NCBI RefSeq assembly: GCF_003952525.1
Contig: NZ_CP034451.1
Coordinates: 4,998,501-5,062,500 of the forward strand
DNA from: Mesorhizobium sp. M3A.F.Ca.ET.080.04.2.1
Lineage (GTDB): Bacteria; Pseudomonadota; Alphaproteobacteria; Rhizobiales; Rhizobiaceae
Direction: 5' to 3'
DNA length: 64,000 bases
This document shows positions 47,045 to 57,340 of this stretch, piece after piece (within the stretch, counting starts at the first letter, position 1; every line of letters begins with the position of its first letter). Position numbers and translations under genes: made by a program. A model generated the notes under the pieces. It had not been told where the DNA came from, did not search any database, and worked only from the letters and a program-made list of their open reading frames with translations.

Positions 47045-47689
47045 TTACTTCTCTTCGGCCGCAGCAGCCGCCGCTTCAGGCTCGGCCACTTCGGTGGTCT
47101 CCGCCGCTTCCGGCTTCATCGCCGAGGAGCCGGCGATGGTCGCGATGGTGAAATCGCGGTCGGAGATCACCGGCTTGACGCCGGCCGGCAGGGTAACCGC
47201 CGAGATGTGGATCGAATCGCCGATGTCGGTGCCGGTAAGATCGACGGTGATGAATTCCGGGATCGCATTGGCCGGGCAGTGGAACTCGACTTCGTGGCGA
47301 ACGATGTTGAGCACGCCGCCGCGCTTGATGCCGGGCGACTTCTCCTCGTTGATGAAGTGAACGGGAACGTCGACATTGACCTCGGTGTCCTTGCCGATGC
47401 GCAGGAAGTCGACATGGACCGGGAAGTCCTTGACTGGATCGAGCTGGAAGTCCTTCGGCAGGACCTGGATCTTCTTGCCGTCGACATCGATCGTGGCGAT
47501 CGTGGTCAGGAACCCGCCGCCGTGGATCTTGTAGAAGACGTCCTTGTAGTTCAGCGCAATCGCCAGGGGAGGCTGCTTGTCGCCGTAAATGACTGCAGGC
47601 ACTTTACCGTTGCGGCGAACTGCACGGGCGGACCCCTTACCGACCTGTTCGCGCGCTTCGGCCTTGAGCTCGTAAGTATCGTGGCTCAT
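47045..47689 (-). CDS. rplY: 50S ribosomal protein L25/general stress protein Ctc
   Basis: A 214-residue L25 of the long Ctc type. The N-terminal 5S rRNA-binding part reads [31 protein letters not shown]; the C-terminal beta domain follows, and the end is an Ala/Glu-rich tail. First gene of rplY-pth-ychF. Confidence 0.96.
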   Translation of the reverse strand: MSHDTYELKAEAREQVGKGSARAVRRNGKVPAVIYGDKQPPLAIALNYKDVFYKIHGGGFLTTIATIDVDGKKIQVLPKDFQLDPVKDFPVHVDFLRIGKDTEVNVDVPVHFINEEKSPGIKRGGVLNIVRHEVEFHCPANAIPEFITVDLTGTDIGDSIHISAVTLPAGVKPVISDRDFTIATIAGSSAMKPEAAETTEVAEPEAAAAAAEEK

Positions 47690-48071
47690 GGCATTTCCTT
47701 TCGCGTGTTATGGAGCGTCCGCGGCAAGCTCAATGCTCCGCCGTAAACGTCGAAAGCCGTCATGGCCTTGCACGATCTGGTCCAAAATCCGATTTGGGGA
47801 TCATGCAGGCCTAGCCGGCCTTCCTCCGCGTTGCCTCCAAGGGTGTCTACGCGGGTGGCGGCTCTATAGCGGAAGGCGGGCGAGGGTGCAAGCCGCGGAA
47901 GCTTGGCTGGGCGTTCATGAGAATTTCCGGCAGGGCATGGCCGACGCTTCGGCTTCATACAAGTTCCACCTCGGTCGCGCGACACCTCTCCGGATGAAAG
48001 CATTGGATGTAGCATTGGGCGGATTTCAATCGTCCTGGGGGCGGACATCCGAAAGATCTGTGTGGACCGAC
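47690..48071. other. Intergenic region with one imperfect palindrome
   Basis: About 380 bases between rplY and the GST remnant. It holds an imperfect inverted repeat at 47770-47806, with GCACGATC and GATCATGC as outer arms and CCAAAATC/GATTTGG inside, of a style common between rhizobial genes. The rplY promoter must lie here. I see no convincing gene. Confidence 0.45.
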
Positions 48072-48723
48072 ATGAAACTATTGTTCAGCCGCAATCCCAA
48101 TCCTCGCCTGGCCGTTGCCGTGGCGCGGCATCTCGAGGCGAAAATCGCGTTCGAATTCGCCGCGCCCATGGCGCCCGGGCAAACCGAGCATTACCGCGCG
48201 CTCAACCCAAACCTGACCATACCCATACTAGCCGGCCCGGGATGGAGCCTGTGGGAAGCCGACGCAATCGCCTGCCGGCTTTCGCGCGACGCGCGTTCGG
48301 ATTTCTGGCGCAGCGGCGACGACGAACCGGACATGATCCGGTGGCTGAGCTGGGGCAAGGAGAATTTTGTCCGGGCCTGCGACATGGTGCATTTCGAGCG
48401 CGGCACCAAGCAGCGCTACCGGCTCGGCCCGATCGACCAAGCGCTGGTCGAGGAGGGACTGAGGCGGTTCCACACGGCCGCTGCACTCCTGGATACGGCG
48501 CTTTCACAACAAGTGTGGCTGGTTGGAGACGGTATCCTATGCAGACTTTCGCATGGCGACGTTGCTGCCTTTCAACAGTGTCGCCAGGCTGCCGCTCGAT
48601 GACTATCCGTCTGTCAGCCGCTGGTACCGGCGGCTCGAGGCGATCGATGCCTGGCGCGATCCTTTCGGCGGACTGGAAGCGCCGGAGCTGCCACCAGTCA
48701 GGAGCGCGGCCGAGCCGGACTGA
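48072..48723 (+). pseudogene. Glutathione S-transferase with a frameshift
   Basis: The frame from the ATG at 48072 reads as a GST: MKLLFSRNPNPRLAVAVARHLE (thioredoxin-like part), NPNLTIPILAGPGWSLWEADAI, then the helical domain to TALSQQVWLVGDG. There it breaks. The expected C-terminal continuation SYADFRMATLLPFNSVARLPLDDYP lies in another frame from about 48531 to a stop at 48723. A one-base gain or two-base loss near 48530-48532 accounts for it. The protein would lose about 60 residues of its substrate-side domain. Broken gene or sequencing error. Confidence 0.78.
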
Positions 48724-48754
48724 CTGCCCGGCCCGACAATTCCAATTCTGGACG

Positions 48755-49984
48755 TCAGGCCTTCTTCGCCTCCCTCATGTTCGGCAGGAAGACCGTCAGC
48801 AGGCCGAGGAAGGGCAGGTAGGAGCAGAGCTGGTAGACGAAGTCGATGCCCTTCATGTCGGCTATGACGCCGAGCACCGCCGCGGCGATGCCGCCCATGC
48901 CGAAGGCGAAACCGAAGAAGATGCCGGCGATCATGCCGACGCGGCCCGGGACCAGTTCCTGAGCGAAGACGACGATGTTGGAGAAGGCCGACGACAGGAT
49001 CAGACCGATCAGCACCGTCAGCACCATCGTCCATTCGAAGTTGGCGTAGGGGAGCGCCAGGGTGAACGGCAGCACGCCGACGATCGAGAACCAGATCATC
49101 GCCTTCTGTCCGTAGCGGTCGCCAAACGGGCCACCGAGCAGGATGCCCAGCGCCGAGGCGCCGAGGAACAGGAACAGCATCACCTGCGACATCTGCACCG
49201 AAACGCCGAACTTATGGATGGCGTAGAAGGTGTAGTAGCTGGAGATCGAGGCGATGTAGGCGTTCTTGGTCAGCACCAGCAGCGTCAGCACGGCGAGCGC
49301 GCCCATCACCTTCTTGCGCGCGAAGGGTGAGACGTGAACAGGCTGCTTGCGGGTGGCCATCGAGGCGCGCAGCCGGCTGTACCAGCCGCCGACCTGCCAC
49401 AGCACGATGATGCCGATCAGCGAGCCGATGGCGAACCAGGAAATGCTGGTCTGGCCGAAGGGCACGACGATGAAGGCTGCCAGCAGCGGGCCCATCGCCT
49501 GGCCGAAATTGCCGCCGACCTGGAACAGCGATTGCGCCAGGCCGAAGCGGCCGCCAGAGGCGAAGCGGGCGATGCGCGAGGATTCCGGATGGAAGATCGC
49601 CGAACCGATACCGATCAGCGAGGCGCCGATCAGGAGCAGCCAGTAATGGCCGGCATAAGCGAGCACGACCAGGCCGATCAGCGACGAAGCCATGCCGTAG
49701 GGGAGCGAATAGGGCATCGGCCGCTTGTCGGTGATCATGCCGATCAGCGGCTGCAGCAGCGATGCCGTCACCTGGAAGGTGAAGGTCAAAAGACCGATCT
49801 GCCAGAAATCGAGACCGTAGTTTTCCTTGAGCAGCGGATAGATGGCCGCCAACAGCGACTGCATGATATCGTTTATGCAGTGGCAGAAGCTCACCGCAAG
49901 GATGACGGTGAATGCCGTCGCCTGCGCCGAGATGTTGGTTGCCGTCGCTGGCGTCGCGACGGTGGTGGCGGTCGTATCGGTCAA
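48755..49984 (-). CDS. fsr: MFS exporter, fosmidomycin-resistance (Fsr)-like
   Basis: A 409-residue protein with about 12 membrane helices (first AFTVILAVSFCHCINDIMQSL, last LCSYLPFLGLLTVFL). The start CHCINDIMQSLLAAIYPLLKENYGLDFWQIGLL and QPLIGMITDKRPMPY are typical of the Fsr branch of major facilitator exporters. Likely a drug or metabolite efflux pump of the inner membrane. The start is uncertain: I chose TTG at 49984 with GGAG seven bases upstream, since no ATG fits. Divergent from an AraC-family gene that probably controls it. Confidence 0.88.
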   Translation of the reverse strand: MTDTTATTVATPATATNISAQATAFTVILAVSFCHCINDIMQSLLAAIYPLLKENYGLDFWQIGLLTFTFQVTASLLQPLIGMITDKRPMPYSLPYGMASSLIGLVVLAYAGHYWLLLIGASLIGIGSAIFHPESSRIARFASGGRFGLAQSLFQVGGNFGQAMGPLLAAFIVVPFGQTSISWFAIGSLIGIIVLWQVGGWYSRLRASMATRKQPVHVSPFARKKVMGALAVLTLLVLTKNAYIASISSYYTFYAIHKFGVSVQMSQVMLFLFLGASALGILLGGPFGDRYGQKAMIWFSIVGVLPFTLALPYANFEWTMVLTVLIGLILSSAFSNIVVFAQELVPGRVGMIAGIFFGFAFGMGGIAAAVLGVIADMKGIDFVYQLCSYLPFLGLLTVFLPNMREAKKA

Positions 49985-50110
49985 GGCAATGCTCCGTGGA
50001 CTTCTGGCGGCAAACCGCGGCCAGCCGTATAGGCTGGGTGCCTTATATTCTGCTTGAATGGCGACTTCTTTCGTGGTTTGGTCCAATTGTTTCGCGAGTG
50101 GGCCACAACC

Positions 50111-50995
50111 ATGCCGCACGGCAGGGAGATATTCAGGGGCGATGCGGCCGAGCTTGGCCGGCTGCATCAAACGCGCTGGCAGTGGCTGGAGGAAGTCGTC
50201 GCGCCTGCGGTAGCGCTTCCGAACGAGTATCCCGACGGCTATCATGTACCCCTGCACCGCCATAGCCGCAGCCAGTTGCTGCATGCGCTGGTAGGCGTCG
50301 TGCTGGTGACGACAAAGCACGGGCGGTGGATGGTGCCGCCAGACCATGCGATGTGGATCCCCGCAGGCATCGAGCATTCCGTCGAGATGCTGGGCGATGT
50401 CTCGATGCGTTCGGTCTATGTCACGCCCGGGGCCATTGCCGGGCTGCCGGAGGGCTTGCGTGTCGTCGGCATCACCGAATTGATGCACAGCCTGATCGTG
50501 GAATCGGAAAAGCTGCCGCAGGGCGCCGAACTGGAAGGCCGCGGCGGGCTGATCATGGGGCTTTTGCTGCATGAGATCCCCAACCTGCCGGAACGGCCGC
50601 TCGGCCTGCCGTTCCCGTCGGATCCGAGGCTGGCCGCACTCTGCCGGCGCTTTGTGGCTGCCCCGTCGCCGCATGCGACGATCGACGAATGGGCGAATGC
50701 CGCAGGCATGAGCCGGCGCTCCTTCACCCGCGCTTTCCACCGCCAGACCGGCCTGCCGCTGTCGACCTGGCGCCAGCAGGCCTGCCTGTTCGCAGCGCTG
50801 CCCAGGCTTGCCGACGGCGAGCCGATCACCAGGGTGGCGCTCGATCTCGGCTATGACAGCGTGCCGGCCTTCATCACCATGTTCAAGCGCATGCTTGGAA
50901 CCTCACCCCGCGGCTATATGCGGGGCGCGCGCGAACCGAGCGAGGGACACAAGCGGCCCAGCGGCCCTGCAAGGTCGGAAGCTGGGGCGGTCTAA
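50111..50995 (+). CDS. AraC-family regulator with cupin-like sensor
   Basis: A 294-residue regulator. The N-terminal part holds a cupin-like domain (GYHVPLHRHSRSQLLHALVGV, VPPDHAMWIPAGIEHSVEM); the C-terminal about 100 residues are the double helix-turn-helix (TIDEWANAAGMSRRSFTRAFHRQTG, then VALDLGYDSVPAFITMFKRMLGTSPRGY). Divergent from the Fsr-like exporter, which it probably controls in response to a small ligand. The ATG at 50111 is preferred over a TTG at 50054. Its stop TAA at 50993-50995 touches a palindromic repeat. Confidence 0.88.
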   Translation: MPHGREIFRGDAAELGRLHQTRWQWLEEVVAPAVALPNEYPDGYHVPLHRHSRSQLLHALVGVVLVTTKHGRWMVPPDHAMWIPAGIEHSVEMLGDVSMRSVYVTPGAIAGLPEGLRVVGITELMHSLIVESEKLPQGAELEGRGGLIMGLLLHEIPNLPERPLGLPFPSDPRLAALCRRFVAAPSPHATIDEWANAAGMSRRSFTRAFHRQTGLPLSTWRQQACLFAALPRLADGEPITRVALDLGYDSVPAFITMFKRMLGTSPRGYMRGAREPSEGHKRPSGPARSEAGAV

Positions 50996-51099
50996 TGCAT
51001 GTCACCCATAAGGGTGCAGCGGTTCTGGGGCAACGACATGCATCAAATAAAAAAAACTTAAAGTGCGTCGCCTTTCGAATCTGTTCAGCGCGACGCGCT

Positions 51100-51102
<3 letters not shown>
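50995..51102. repeat. Two-module palindromic repeat between convergent genes
   Basis: Module 2 comes first here: ATGCATGTC (50995-51003) and GACATGCAT (51035-51043) with GTGCAGCGGTTCTGGGG between. Module 1 follows: AAAGTGCGTCGC (51060-51071) and GCGACGCGCTTT (51090-51101), 11 of 12 complementary. The pair matches the element at 6766-6852 in reverse order. It fills the gap exactly, from inside the araC-family stop codon to inside the prs stop codon, with an A-rich stretch between the modules. Confidence 0.82.
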
Positions 51103-52035
<933 letters not shown>

Positions 52036-52244
52036 GCACCGTTCCTGGTGAAGGATGGAGAGACCTGACAGACTCTCGTGAGCCTTTGATGCGGGCTTTT
52101 AGCGGCCCGCGCCGGTATTGCAAGCCTCGTAATTGGGAATCCTTCAGCCGGCTGCATCAAAGGCCGAGAGCATCGCAAGCCGGCAACAGGTCCGCGGGAC
52201 CGGTTCGGCGCCCGGCAGAATCTCTGAACGCTCCGCCTCTCTGC

Positions 52245-52300
52245 TTTGATGCAGTTGCGAACGAAATGCCGTTGCGCACTTTCCTGGAACCGTTGCTCAG
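52245..52300. repeat. Dispersed rhizobial palindrome (copy 3 of 4)
   Basis: Runs from TTTGATGCAGTTGCGAACG to CCTGGAACCGTTGCTCAG, related to copies at 19421, 31615 and 63836. Its last bases overlap the TGA stop (52299-52297) of the lipoprotein gene on the minus strand. Confidence 0.6.
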
Positions 52301-52902
52301 CCGGCGCCGCCGGTGCCAAGCCAAGCAGCGAACTGGTCGATCGTCTGGTCGGCGATGGCCTGCATGGTCGCGGGCGCGACCGCCGGCCAGCCTTCGCCAC
52401 TGCCCGCCGAAGCCGACTTTTGCTGGCCATTGATGCGATGCAGCCGGTTGCCGGACGGGTCGTAGATGTCCCAGACATAGATGACCGTGGTGTCCTTGCC
52501 TTCGGTCATGGTGGAAAAATAGCCTTTCAGCACATGCGTTGCCGTCTGGTCGGTGCTGCCGACCAGCGTCACGCCACGCTGCTTGGCACGCGTCTGCAGT
52601 TCCGCCGTCAGCGGGGCTGCGGCCTCCACCGAGGCGCCGACGATCGGGGCAACCTGGAGCCGGGTCTTGGCCAGGGCGGCAGTCTGAGCCGGCGTGGCGG
52701 GTGCCGAAGCTGCCGGTGCCGGAGCCGGCGAGCTCGTCGTCGGCGATGTGGCGGCCGATGCGCCTTGGGCGGCGGGCACGGATTGGGCGGAGCTCGCCGG
52801 CGGTGTGATGGCGGACGGCTCCAGCACGTCCTTGGCATTGGTGCAAGCGGTAAGCGCCAGCGCCGCAAGCAATGACACGGTCGTCACCTGCGATCGTCTC
52901 AT
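52297..52902 (-). CDS. Ala/Pro-rich lipoprotein of unknown function
   Basis: A 201-residue protein. MRRSQVTTVSLLAALALTAC is a lipoprotein signal with lipobox ending at Cys20. Residues 25-85 are a low-complexity Ala/Pro/Ser/Thr stretch, likely a flexible tether; the C-terminal 115 residues form a compact alpha-beta domain (GVTLVGSTDQTATHVLKGYFSTMTEG, VYVWDIYDPSGNRLHRINGQQ). Acylation would need Lgt, encoded 3.2 kb upstream on the same strand. I do not recognise a named family for the domain. I chose the ATG at 52902. Confidence 0.82.
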   Translation of the reverse strand: MRRSQVTTVSLLAALALTACTNAKDVLEPSAITPPASSAQSVPAAQGASAATSPTTSSPAPAPAASAPATPAQTAALAKTRLQVAPIVGASVEAAAPLTAELQTRAKQRGVTLVGSTDQTATHVLKGYFSTMTEGKDTTVIYVWDIYDPSGNRLHRINGQQKSASAGSGEGWPAVAPATMQAIADQTIDQFAAWLGTGGAG

Positions 52903-52957
52903 TTGCCTGAAAACTCCCTGCTGGCGAACGCCCCCGCGTGAGCCCATCATTATGGAT

Positions 52958-54109
52958 TCACTGCACGATCAAGTCGAGATCATGGCGCGAGAGCGGCTTC
53001 GGCGCCGATTCCGTGGTGAGATAGGTGCGGCCGAGCGTCATCGCGGTCTCGGTTTCTGAGTCCATGATGATCATGTGAGCGAACAGCGTCATGTTGGGCG
53101 CGATCGGTTCGGGATTGCCCTGGTAGAACATCGGCATGTCCATCCAGGACGGGGTGAAGCGGGCGCCGACCGAATAGCCGCAGGCGTTCAGGCGGTGCTT
53201 GGTGAGATTGTGCGCCTCGAGCGTGCGGGCATGCGCGTCGAAGACGTCGCCGAAAGTGTTGCCGGGCGTCATCGCCTTCTCGACGGCGAGAATGGCGGCG
53301 CGGGCGGCATCGAACAGTTCCTGGTGGCGCTTCGAGGCTTTGCCGGTCAGCACCGTGCGCATCATAGGAGCGTGATAGTGGTGGAAGACGCCCGCCCACT
53401 CCAGCGTCAGCTGATCGTTCTTGTTCAGCTTGCGGCGTCCGGACTTGTAGCGGCAAAGCAGGGCATCGATGCCGGAGCCGATGATGAACTCGTTGGCCGG
53501 GTAGTCGCCGCCGCCGGCAAAGATCGCGCCTTGCATGGCGGCGAGGATCAGCGCTTCGTCGCCCCCCTGCTTGATCAGCGGCAAGGCGGCATCGAGGGCG
53601 TCGTCGGAAAGACCTGCCGCCTTCTCCGCCTTGGCGATTTCGGCCGGGCTCTTGAACAGTCGCAGCCGGCCCACGATGCCGGACGCATCGGCGATCTGCC
53701 CGAAGGTCTGCAACTGCTCGTCGAGGCGGCGGCCATTGTAAGCGGTGAGCCCGTGCGTATCATATTCGACGCCGATGCGGGCCCCCAGCAAATCGAGGTC
53801 GTTGAGCAGGTTGCGCAGGTCGATCGCCGGGTTTGCACCGTCTCGATCGGTCCACAGTGTGATGTTGTCGATGATCGAGGTCTGGCGCGCCTGCCTGAGA
53901 TCGGCGGAGCGGGTGAGCAACACCATCGAGCCGTCAGCCTTCACCACCAGACACTGGAAGAAGCAGAAGCCGAACGTGTCGTAGCCGGTCAGCCAATACA
54001 TGCTCTCCTGGGCGAACAGCAGCACGGCGTCGAGCTTCTTTTCGGCCATCTCGATCAGCAGGCGGTCGCGCCGCGCGTCGAATTCCGAACGTTCGAAATG
54101 CAGCGCCAT
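52958..54109 (-). CDS. M24-family hydrolase, ectoine hydrolase-like, lacking most metal ligands
   Basis: A 383-residue pita-bread-fold protein (Xaa-Pro peptidase family). Residues 1-150 are the N-terminal creatinase-like domain, 160-380 the M24 domain. The canonical Asp-Asp-His-Glu-Glu metal set is largely absent: the aligned positions are E237 (LTLEWAG), P248 (YHAPMMR), Y312 (CGYSVG), H345 (FAHMIIMD) and E367. A close subgroup I recall, including DoeA-type ectoine hydrolases, shares NACGYS and HMI-MDS. It is probably a non-peptidase hydrolase. Its start overlaps the pgeF stop by one base (TAATG). Confidence 0.82.
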   Translation of the reverse strand: MALHFERSEFDARRDRLLIEMAEKKLDAVLLFAQESMYWLTGYDTFGFCFFQCLVVKADGSMVLLTRSADLRQARQTSIIDNITLWTDRDGANPAIDLRNLLNDLDLLGARIGVEYDTHGLTAYNGRRLDEQLQTFGQIADASGIVGRLRLFKSPAEIAKAEKAAGLSDDALDAALPLIKQGGDEALILAAMQGAIFAGGGDYPANEFIIGSGIDALLCRYKSGRRKLNKNDQLTLEWAGVFHHYHAPMMRTVLTGKASKRHQELFDAARAAILAVEKAMTPGNTFGDVFDAHARTLEAHNLTKHRLNACGYSVGARFTPSWMDMPMFYQGNPEPIAPNMTLFAHMIIMDSETETAMTLGRTYLTTESAPKPLSRHDLDLIVQ

Positions 54110-54903
54110 TACTCTTTCTCCAAAACGATTGCCGATACCTGCCGCCCGTAATCCGCTTCCCCGCGGTGGGTGGTGCGCCGGTAAGAATAAAAAAGGTCTT
54201 CCTCCGCGTAAGTGCAGCGACCGAGCCCTTCAGCGATCACGCCGGCCTTGCGCAGCCGATCGACCGTATATCGGTTGAGATCGAACATCGAGCGGCCCGC
54301 ATTGGCCGACGGCCTGAAATAGCTGTGGTTGGCGGCGTCGGCCTCAGCGAAGCGGGCGACGAATTCCGGTCCGACTTCATAGTTCTCGGGTCCGATAGAG
54401 GGGCCGAGAACAGCGACGATGCGGTCGCGGCGGGCGCCCAAGCCCTCCATCGCCGCAATGGTGTTTTCGAGCACGCCTGTGAAGGCGCCTTTCCATCCGG
54501 CGTGTGCTGCGCCGATGACGCGGGCCTCGGCATCGGCGAACAGCACCGGCCCGCAATCCGCGGTCGAGGCGCCGACCGCGATGCCGGGCCGATCGGTGAC
54601 GACGGCGTCGGCCGTGGGGCGCGGGCCTGCGAAAGGCTCCCGGGCGATGACGGCGTCCGGGGAGTGGACCTGATGCGCAGTCAAGAGATGGTCGACCGAG
54701 ACACCCATCCATTCGGCGACGCGGCGGCGGTTCTCCGCAACCAGCGCCTGGTCATCGTTCGACCCCATGCCGATGTTGAGGCCACGGTAGATGCCTCTTG
54801 AAACGCCGCCGATGCGGGTGAAGTAACCGTGGCGGATGCCTTTCGCCTTCACCTCGTCCAGATGAGGCGACCTTACTGGATCTGGTTTCGTCTGATTCAG
54901 CAT
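54109..54903 (-). CDS. pgeF: Purine nucleoside phosphorylase/laccase-domain protein (YlmD/YfiH type)
   Basis: A 264-residue protein of the family formerly called multicopper oxidase-like and now known to act on purine nucleosides and, in E. coli PgeF, to edit peptidoglycan precursors. Motifs: HGYFTRIGGVSRGIY, LTAHQVHS, STADCGPVLFAD and GAAHAGWKGAF, whose His and Cys bind zinc. I chose the ATG at 54903; an in-frame TTG 12 codons earlier is possible. In a run of minus-strand genes from lgt to prs. Confidence 0.9.
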   Translation of the reverse strand: MLNQTKPDPVRSPHLDEVKAKGIRHGYFTRIGGVSRGIYRGLNIGMGSNDDQALVAENRRRVAEWMGVSVDHLLTAHQVHSPDAVIAREPFAGPRPTADAVVTDRPGIAVGASTADCGPVLFADAEARVIGAAHAGWKGAFTGVLENTIAAMEGLGARRDRIVAVLGPSIGPENYEVGPEFVARFAEADAANHSYFRPSANAGRSMFDLNRYTVDRLRKAGVIAEGLGRCTYAEEDLFYSYRRTTHRGEADYGRQVSAIVLEKE

Positions 54904-54991
54904 GGATGGGTTTGTTGTCTCTGGCGGCCATTTCGTCAAGGCGAAGTTCCGGCAAGTGGCCGGACCAGCCTGTATGGGTTTGGGGCCGATG

Positions 54992-56059
54992 TCAGCCGGC
55001 CTCCACCGCCGGGAGGATCGTCAGGACCTTGAAAAGCTTGCCCATGGCGTCGGGGCCGGCGAGGCGTTCGACGGCATCGGAGATGGTCTGCCGGGTCTTG
55101 CTGTCCGCACCGGCGCCGAGCGCGCCGGCACGCTCGAGCAGGCCCATGCCGAGCAGGAAGTCACCCTGCGTCGCCAACTGTGCCGCGAGGCCGTGTGTTT
55201 GCGCGGTGGCGGCAAGGGCGGCAAAATCGACGTGGGCGGTGAGGTCGGCCTCGCCCGGATTGGCCAGCACATCTTCGTGATCGTGTCTGCGCAAGGCCTG
55301 CAAGGTGTCGCCGACACCCGGTCGCAAATAGCCATAGTCGATGAACAGCCCGGCGCCGCTCTGGACCGCGATCCGTTCGGCAATCGCCGACATAAGCGCC
55401 GCGCGGGCAGGGGCAATCTCGACGATAGATCCTTCCGGCGCATCAACAGCGTCGTCGGGCAGCAGCGACGGGTCGACCGAGCCGGCACCGGCGAAGAAAT
55501 GCAACCGGTCGGCGTCATCGAGGCCCACCAGGCGTTCGCGCCAGCCTGCTCCAGTGCGAACGAACTGGCGGATCGACACGGCGTCGAACAGCTCGTTGCC
55601 GACGATGATCAGCGGCTGCCGGGGCAGCGCGTCCACGGATTCATGCCAGGCGAGCTTCACCGGCTGGCCGGCAAGGGTCGCCTGCTGGATCTTGGTCAGG
55701 CGCGGGCTGGTCTCGACCATGGCAAAGGAGGCGTCGCCGGCGAAAGCCGGATCGAGGCGCAGCAAGGTGCGCAGCATGTCCTTCATCAGCGTGCCGCGCC
55801 CCGGCCCGATCTCGGCCACGGTGACAGGCAGCGGCCGGCCGATGCGTTGCCAGGACTGGTAAAGCCAGACGGCGACGAGTTCGCCGAACATCTGGCTGAT
55901 CTCCGGCGCGGTGATGAAGTCACCGGCGGCGCCGAACGGCTCGCGCGTCGTGTAGTAGCCATGCTCGGGATCGAACAGGCAGAGCGCCATGTATTCGCTG
56001 ACCGGGATCGGCCCCACCGCGCCGATCAGGTCGACGATGCGGTCCTTCAGCCGGGTCAT
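54992..56059 (-). CDS. NDUFAF7/MidA-type SAM-dependent methyltransferase
   Basis: A 355-residue protein with the SAM-binding motif [18 protein letters not shown] and the family segments [37 protein letters not shown] and [18 protein letters not shown]. The mitochondrial relative NDUFAF7 methylates an arginine of a complex I subunit, so a role in NADH dehydrogenase assembly is a fair inference. Its start overlaps the lgt stop by ATGA. Confidence 0.9.
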   Translation of the reverse strand: MTRLKDRIVDLIGAVGPIPVSEYMALCLFDPEHGYYTTREPFGAAGDFITAPEISQMFGELVAVWLYQSWQRIGRPLPVTVAEIGPGRGTLMKDMLRTLLRLDPAFAGDASFAMVETSPRLTKIQQATLAGQPVKLAWHESVDALPRQPLIIVGNELFDAVSIRQFVRTGAGWRERLVGLDDADRLHFFAGAGSVDPSLLPDDAVDAPEGSIVEIAPARAALMSAIAERIAVQSGAGLFIDYGYLRPGVGDTLQALRRHDHEDVLANPGEADLTAHVDFAALAATAQTHGLAAQLATQGDFLLGMGLLERAGALGAGADSKTRQTISDAVERLAGPDAMGKLFKVLTILPAVEAG

Positions 56060-56910
56060 GCCGCCTGCGGCTGCGTCACCGGCTTTGCGGTTGCCATGGC
56101 CCAGATACCGGCGAGCACCATCGGCGTGGAGAGGATCATGCCCATGGTCAGCCAGTTGGTGCCGAGCAGATAGCCGAGCTGCTGATCCGGCTCGCGGAAG
56201 AACTCGACGAAGATGCGCGACAGGCCGTAGCCGCAGATGAAAGCGCCGCCGACAAAGCGCGGCGTCTTCAGCTTGAGCCGCGAATGGGTGAGGAAACGCA
56301 GCACCAGAAACAATATGAGGCCCTCCAGCAATGCCTCGTAGATCTGGCTCGGATGACGAGTGAACGGGCCGCCATTGGGAAATTCGATCGCCCAGGGCAC
56401 GTCCGTCGGCCGGCCCCAGAGCTCGGAATTGACGAAATTGGCGAGGCGTACGAGGCCGAGGCCAACCGGCACCCCGGCCGAGACGACGTCGAACAGCGTC
56501 CAGGTGTGAATGCCGCGCCTGAGCGAAAACAGCGTCATGGCGAGGATCACGCCGAGCAACCCACCGTGAAAAGACATGCCGCCCTGCCAGACCGCGAAGA
56601 TGTCGAGCGGATGCGCGATGTAGCGCGGCAAGTCGTAGAAGAGCACATAGCCGGTGCGCCCGCCGAGCACCACGCCGATCGCAGCCCAGACGATGAAGTC
56701 GTCAAGATCTTCCGCCTTCATCGGCAGCTTGCCATCCGGCCAAAGCCGCGGATTGGTGACAAGCCGCTTGGCGTACCACCAGGCAAACAGGATGCCGACG
56801 ATGTAGCCGACGCCATACCAATGCACCGCCAGCGGTCCGACATGGACGATCACCGGATCGATGTTTGGGAAGGGCAGGGAGGCCAGCGGCAGCAGGAAGT
56901 ATTCGCTCAA
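56056..56910 (-). CDS. lgt: Prolipoprotein diacylglyceryl transferase
   Basis: A 284-residue inner-membrane enzyme with about seven helices that adds diacylglycerol to the lipobox cysteine. Family blocks: [13 protein letters not shown] (with GGMSFHGG before it), [16 protein letters not shown] and [16 protein letters not shown]. First gene of a minus-strand run continuing with the methyltransferase, pgeF and the M24 gene. It would process the lipoprotein encoded at 52297-52902. Confidence 0.96.
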   Translation of the reverse strand: MSEYFLLPLASLPFPNIDPVIVHVGPLAVHWYGVGYIVGILFAWWYAKRLVTNPRLWPDGKLPMKAEDLDDFIVWAAIGVVLGGRTGYVLFYDLPRYIAHPLDIFAVWQGGMSFHGGLLGVILAMTLFSLRRGIHTWTLFDVVSAGVPVGLGLVRLANFVNSELWGRPTDVPWAIEFPNGGPFTRHPSQIYEALLEGLILFLVLRFLTHSRLKLKTPRFVGGAFICGYGLSRIFVEFFREPDQQLGYLLGTNWLTMGMILSTPMVLAGIWAMATAKPVTQPQAA

Positions 56911-57037
56911 ACTGGTCTCCCGGTGGGTGATCGATCGGCGCGGACCATGCGGCAGGCTTTTGGCGGGGTCAAGGCAGGCTTCGCTTGCATTCGGCGCCGC
57001 TCGCCACTACGTCAAACTCAGCAAGCGAGGATCTGCC

Positions 57038-57340
57038 ATGTCGAACGGACCGAACCGCATTCTCGATGAATTCGCCAAGCTGATGACCGATGCCGCGGGC
57101 GCCGCCCAGGGCGTGCGGCGCGAGGTGGAGACGGCCTTCCGGGGCCAGGCGGAGCGCATCCTCAACTCAATGGATGTGGTGCAGCGCGAGGAGTTCGAGG
57201 CCGCGCGCGAGATGGCCGTCAAGGCCAGGGAAGACAACATCCTGCTTGCGGCGCGCATCGAGGCGCTGGAGGCAAAGCTCGCCGAATTGACGGGACAGGC
57301 CGCACCTACGGCGGCGGCGAAGCCCAAAACGAAAAAATAA
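57038..57340 (+). CDS. UbiK/BMFP-family accessory protein
   Basis: A 100-residue helical protein starting MSNGPNRILDEFAKLMTDAAGAAQGVRREVE, the pattern of BMFP proteins, with a coiled-coil region at residues 55-85 (VVQREEFEAAREMAVKAREDN) and a Lys/Ala-rich tail. The E. coli member UbiK assists ubiquinone synthesis. Divergent from lgt. The ATG at 57038 was chosen over a longer upstream frame. Confidence 0.86.
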   Translation: MSNGPNRILDEFAKLMTDAAGAAQGVRREVETAFRGQAERILNSMDVVQREEFEAAREMAVKAREDNILLAARIEALEAKLAELTGQAAPTAAAKPKTKK

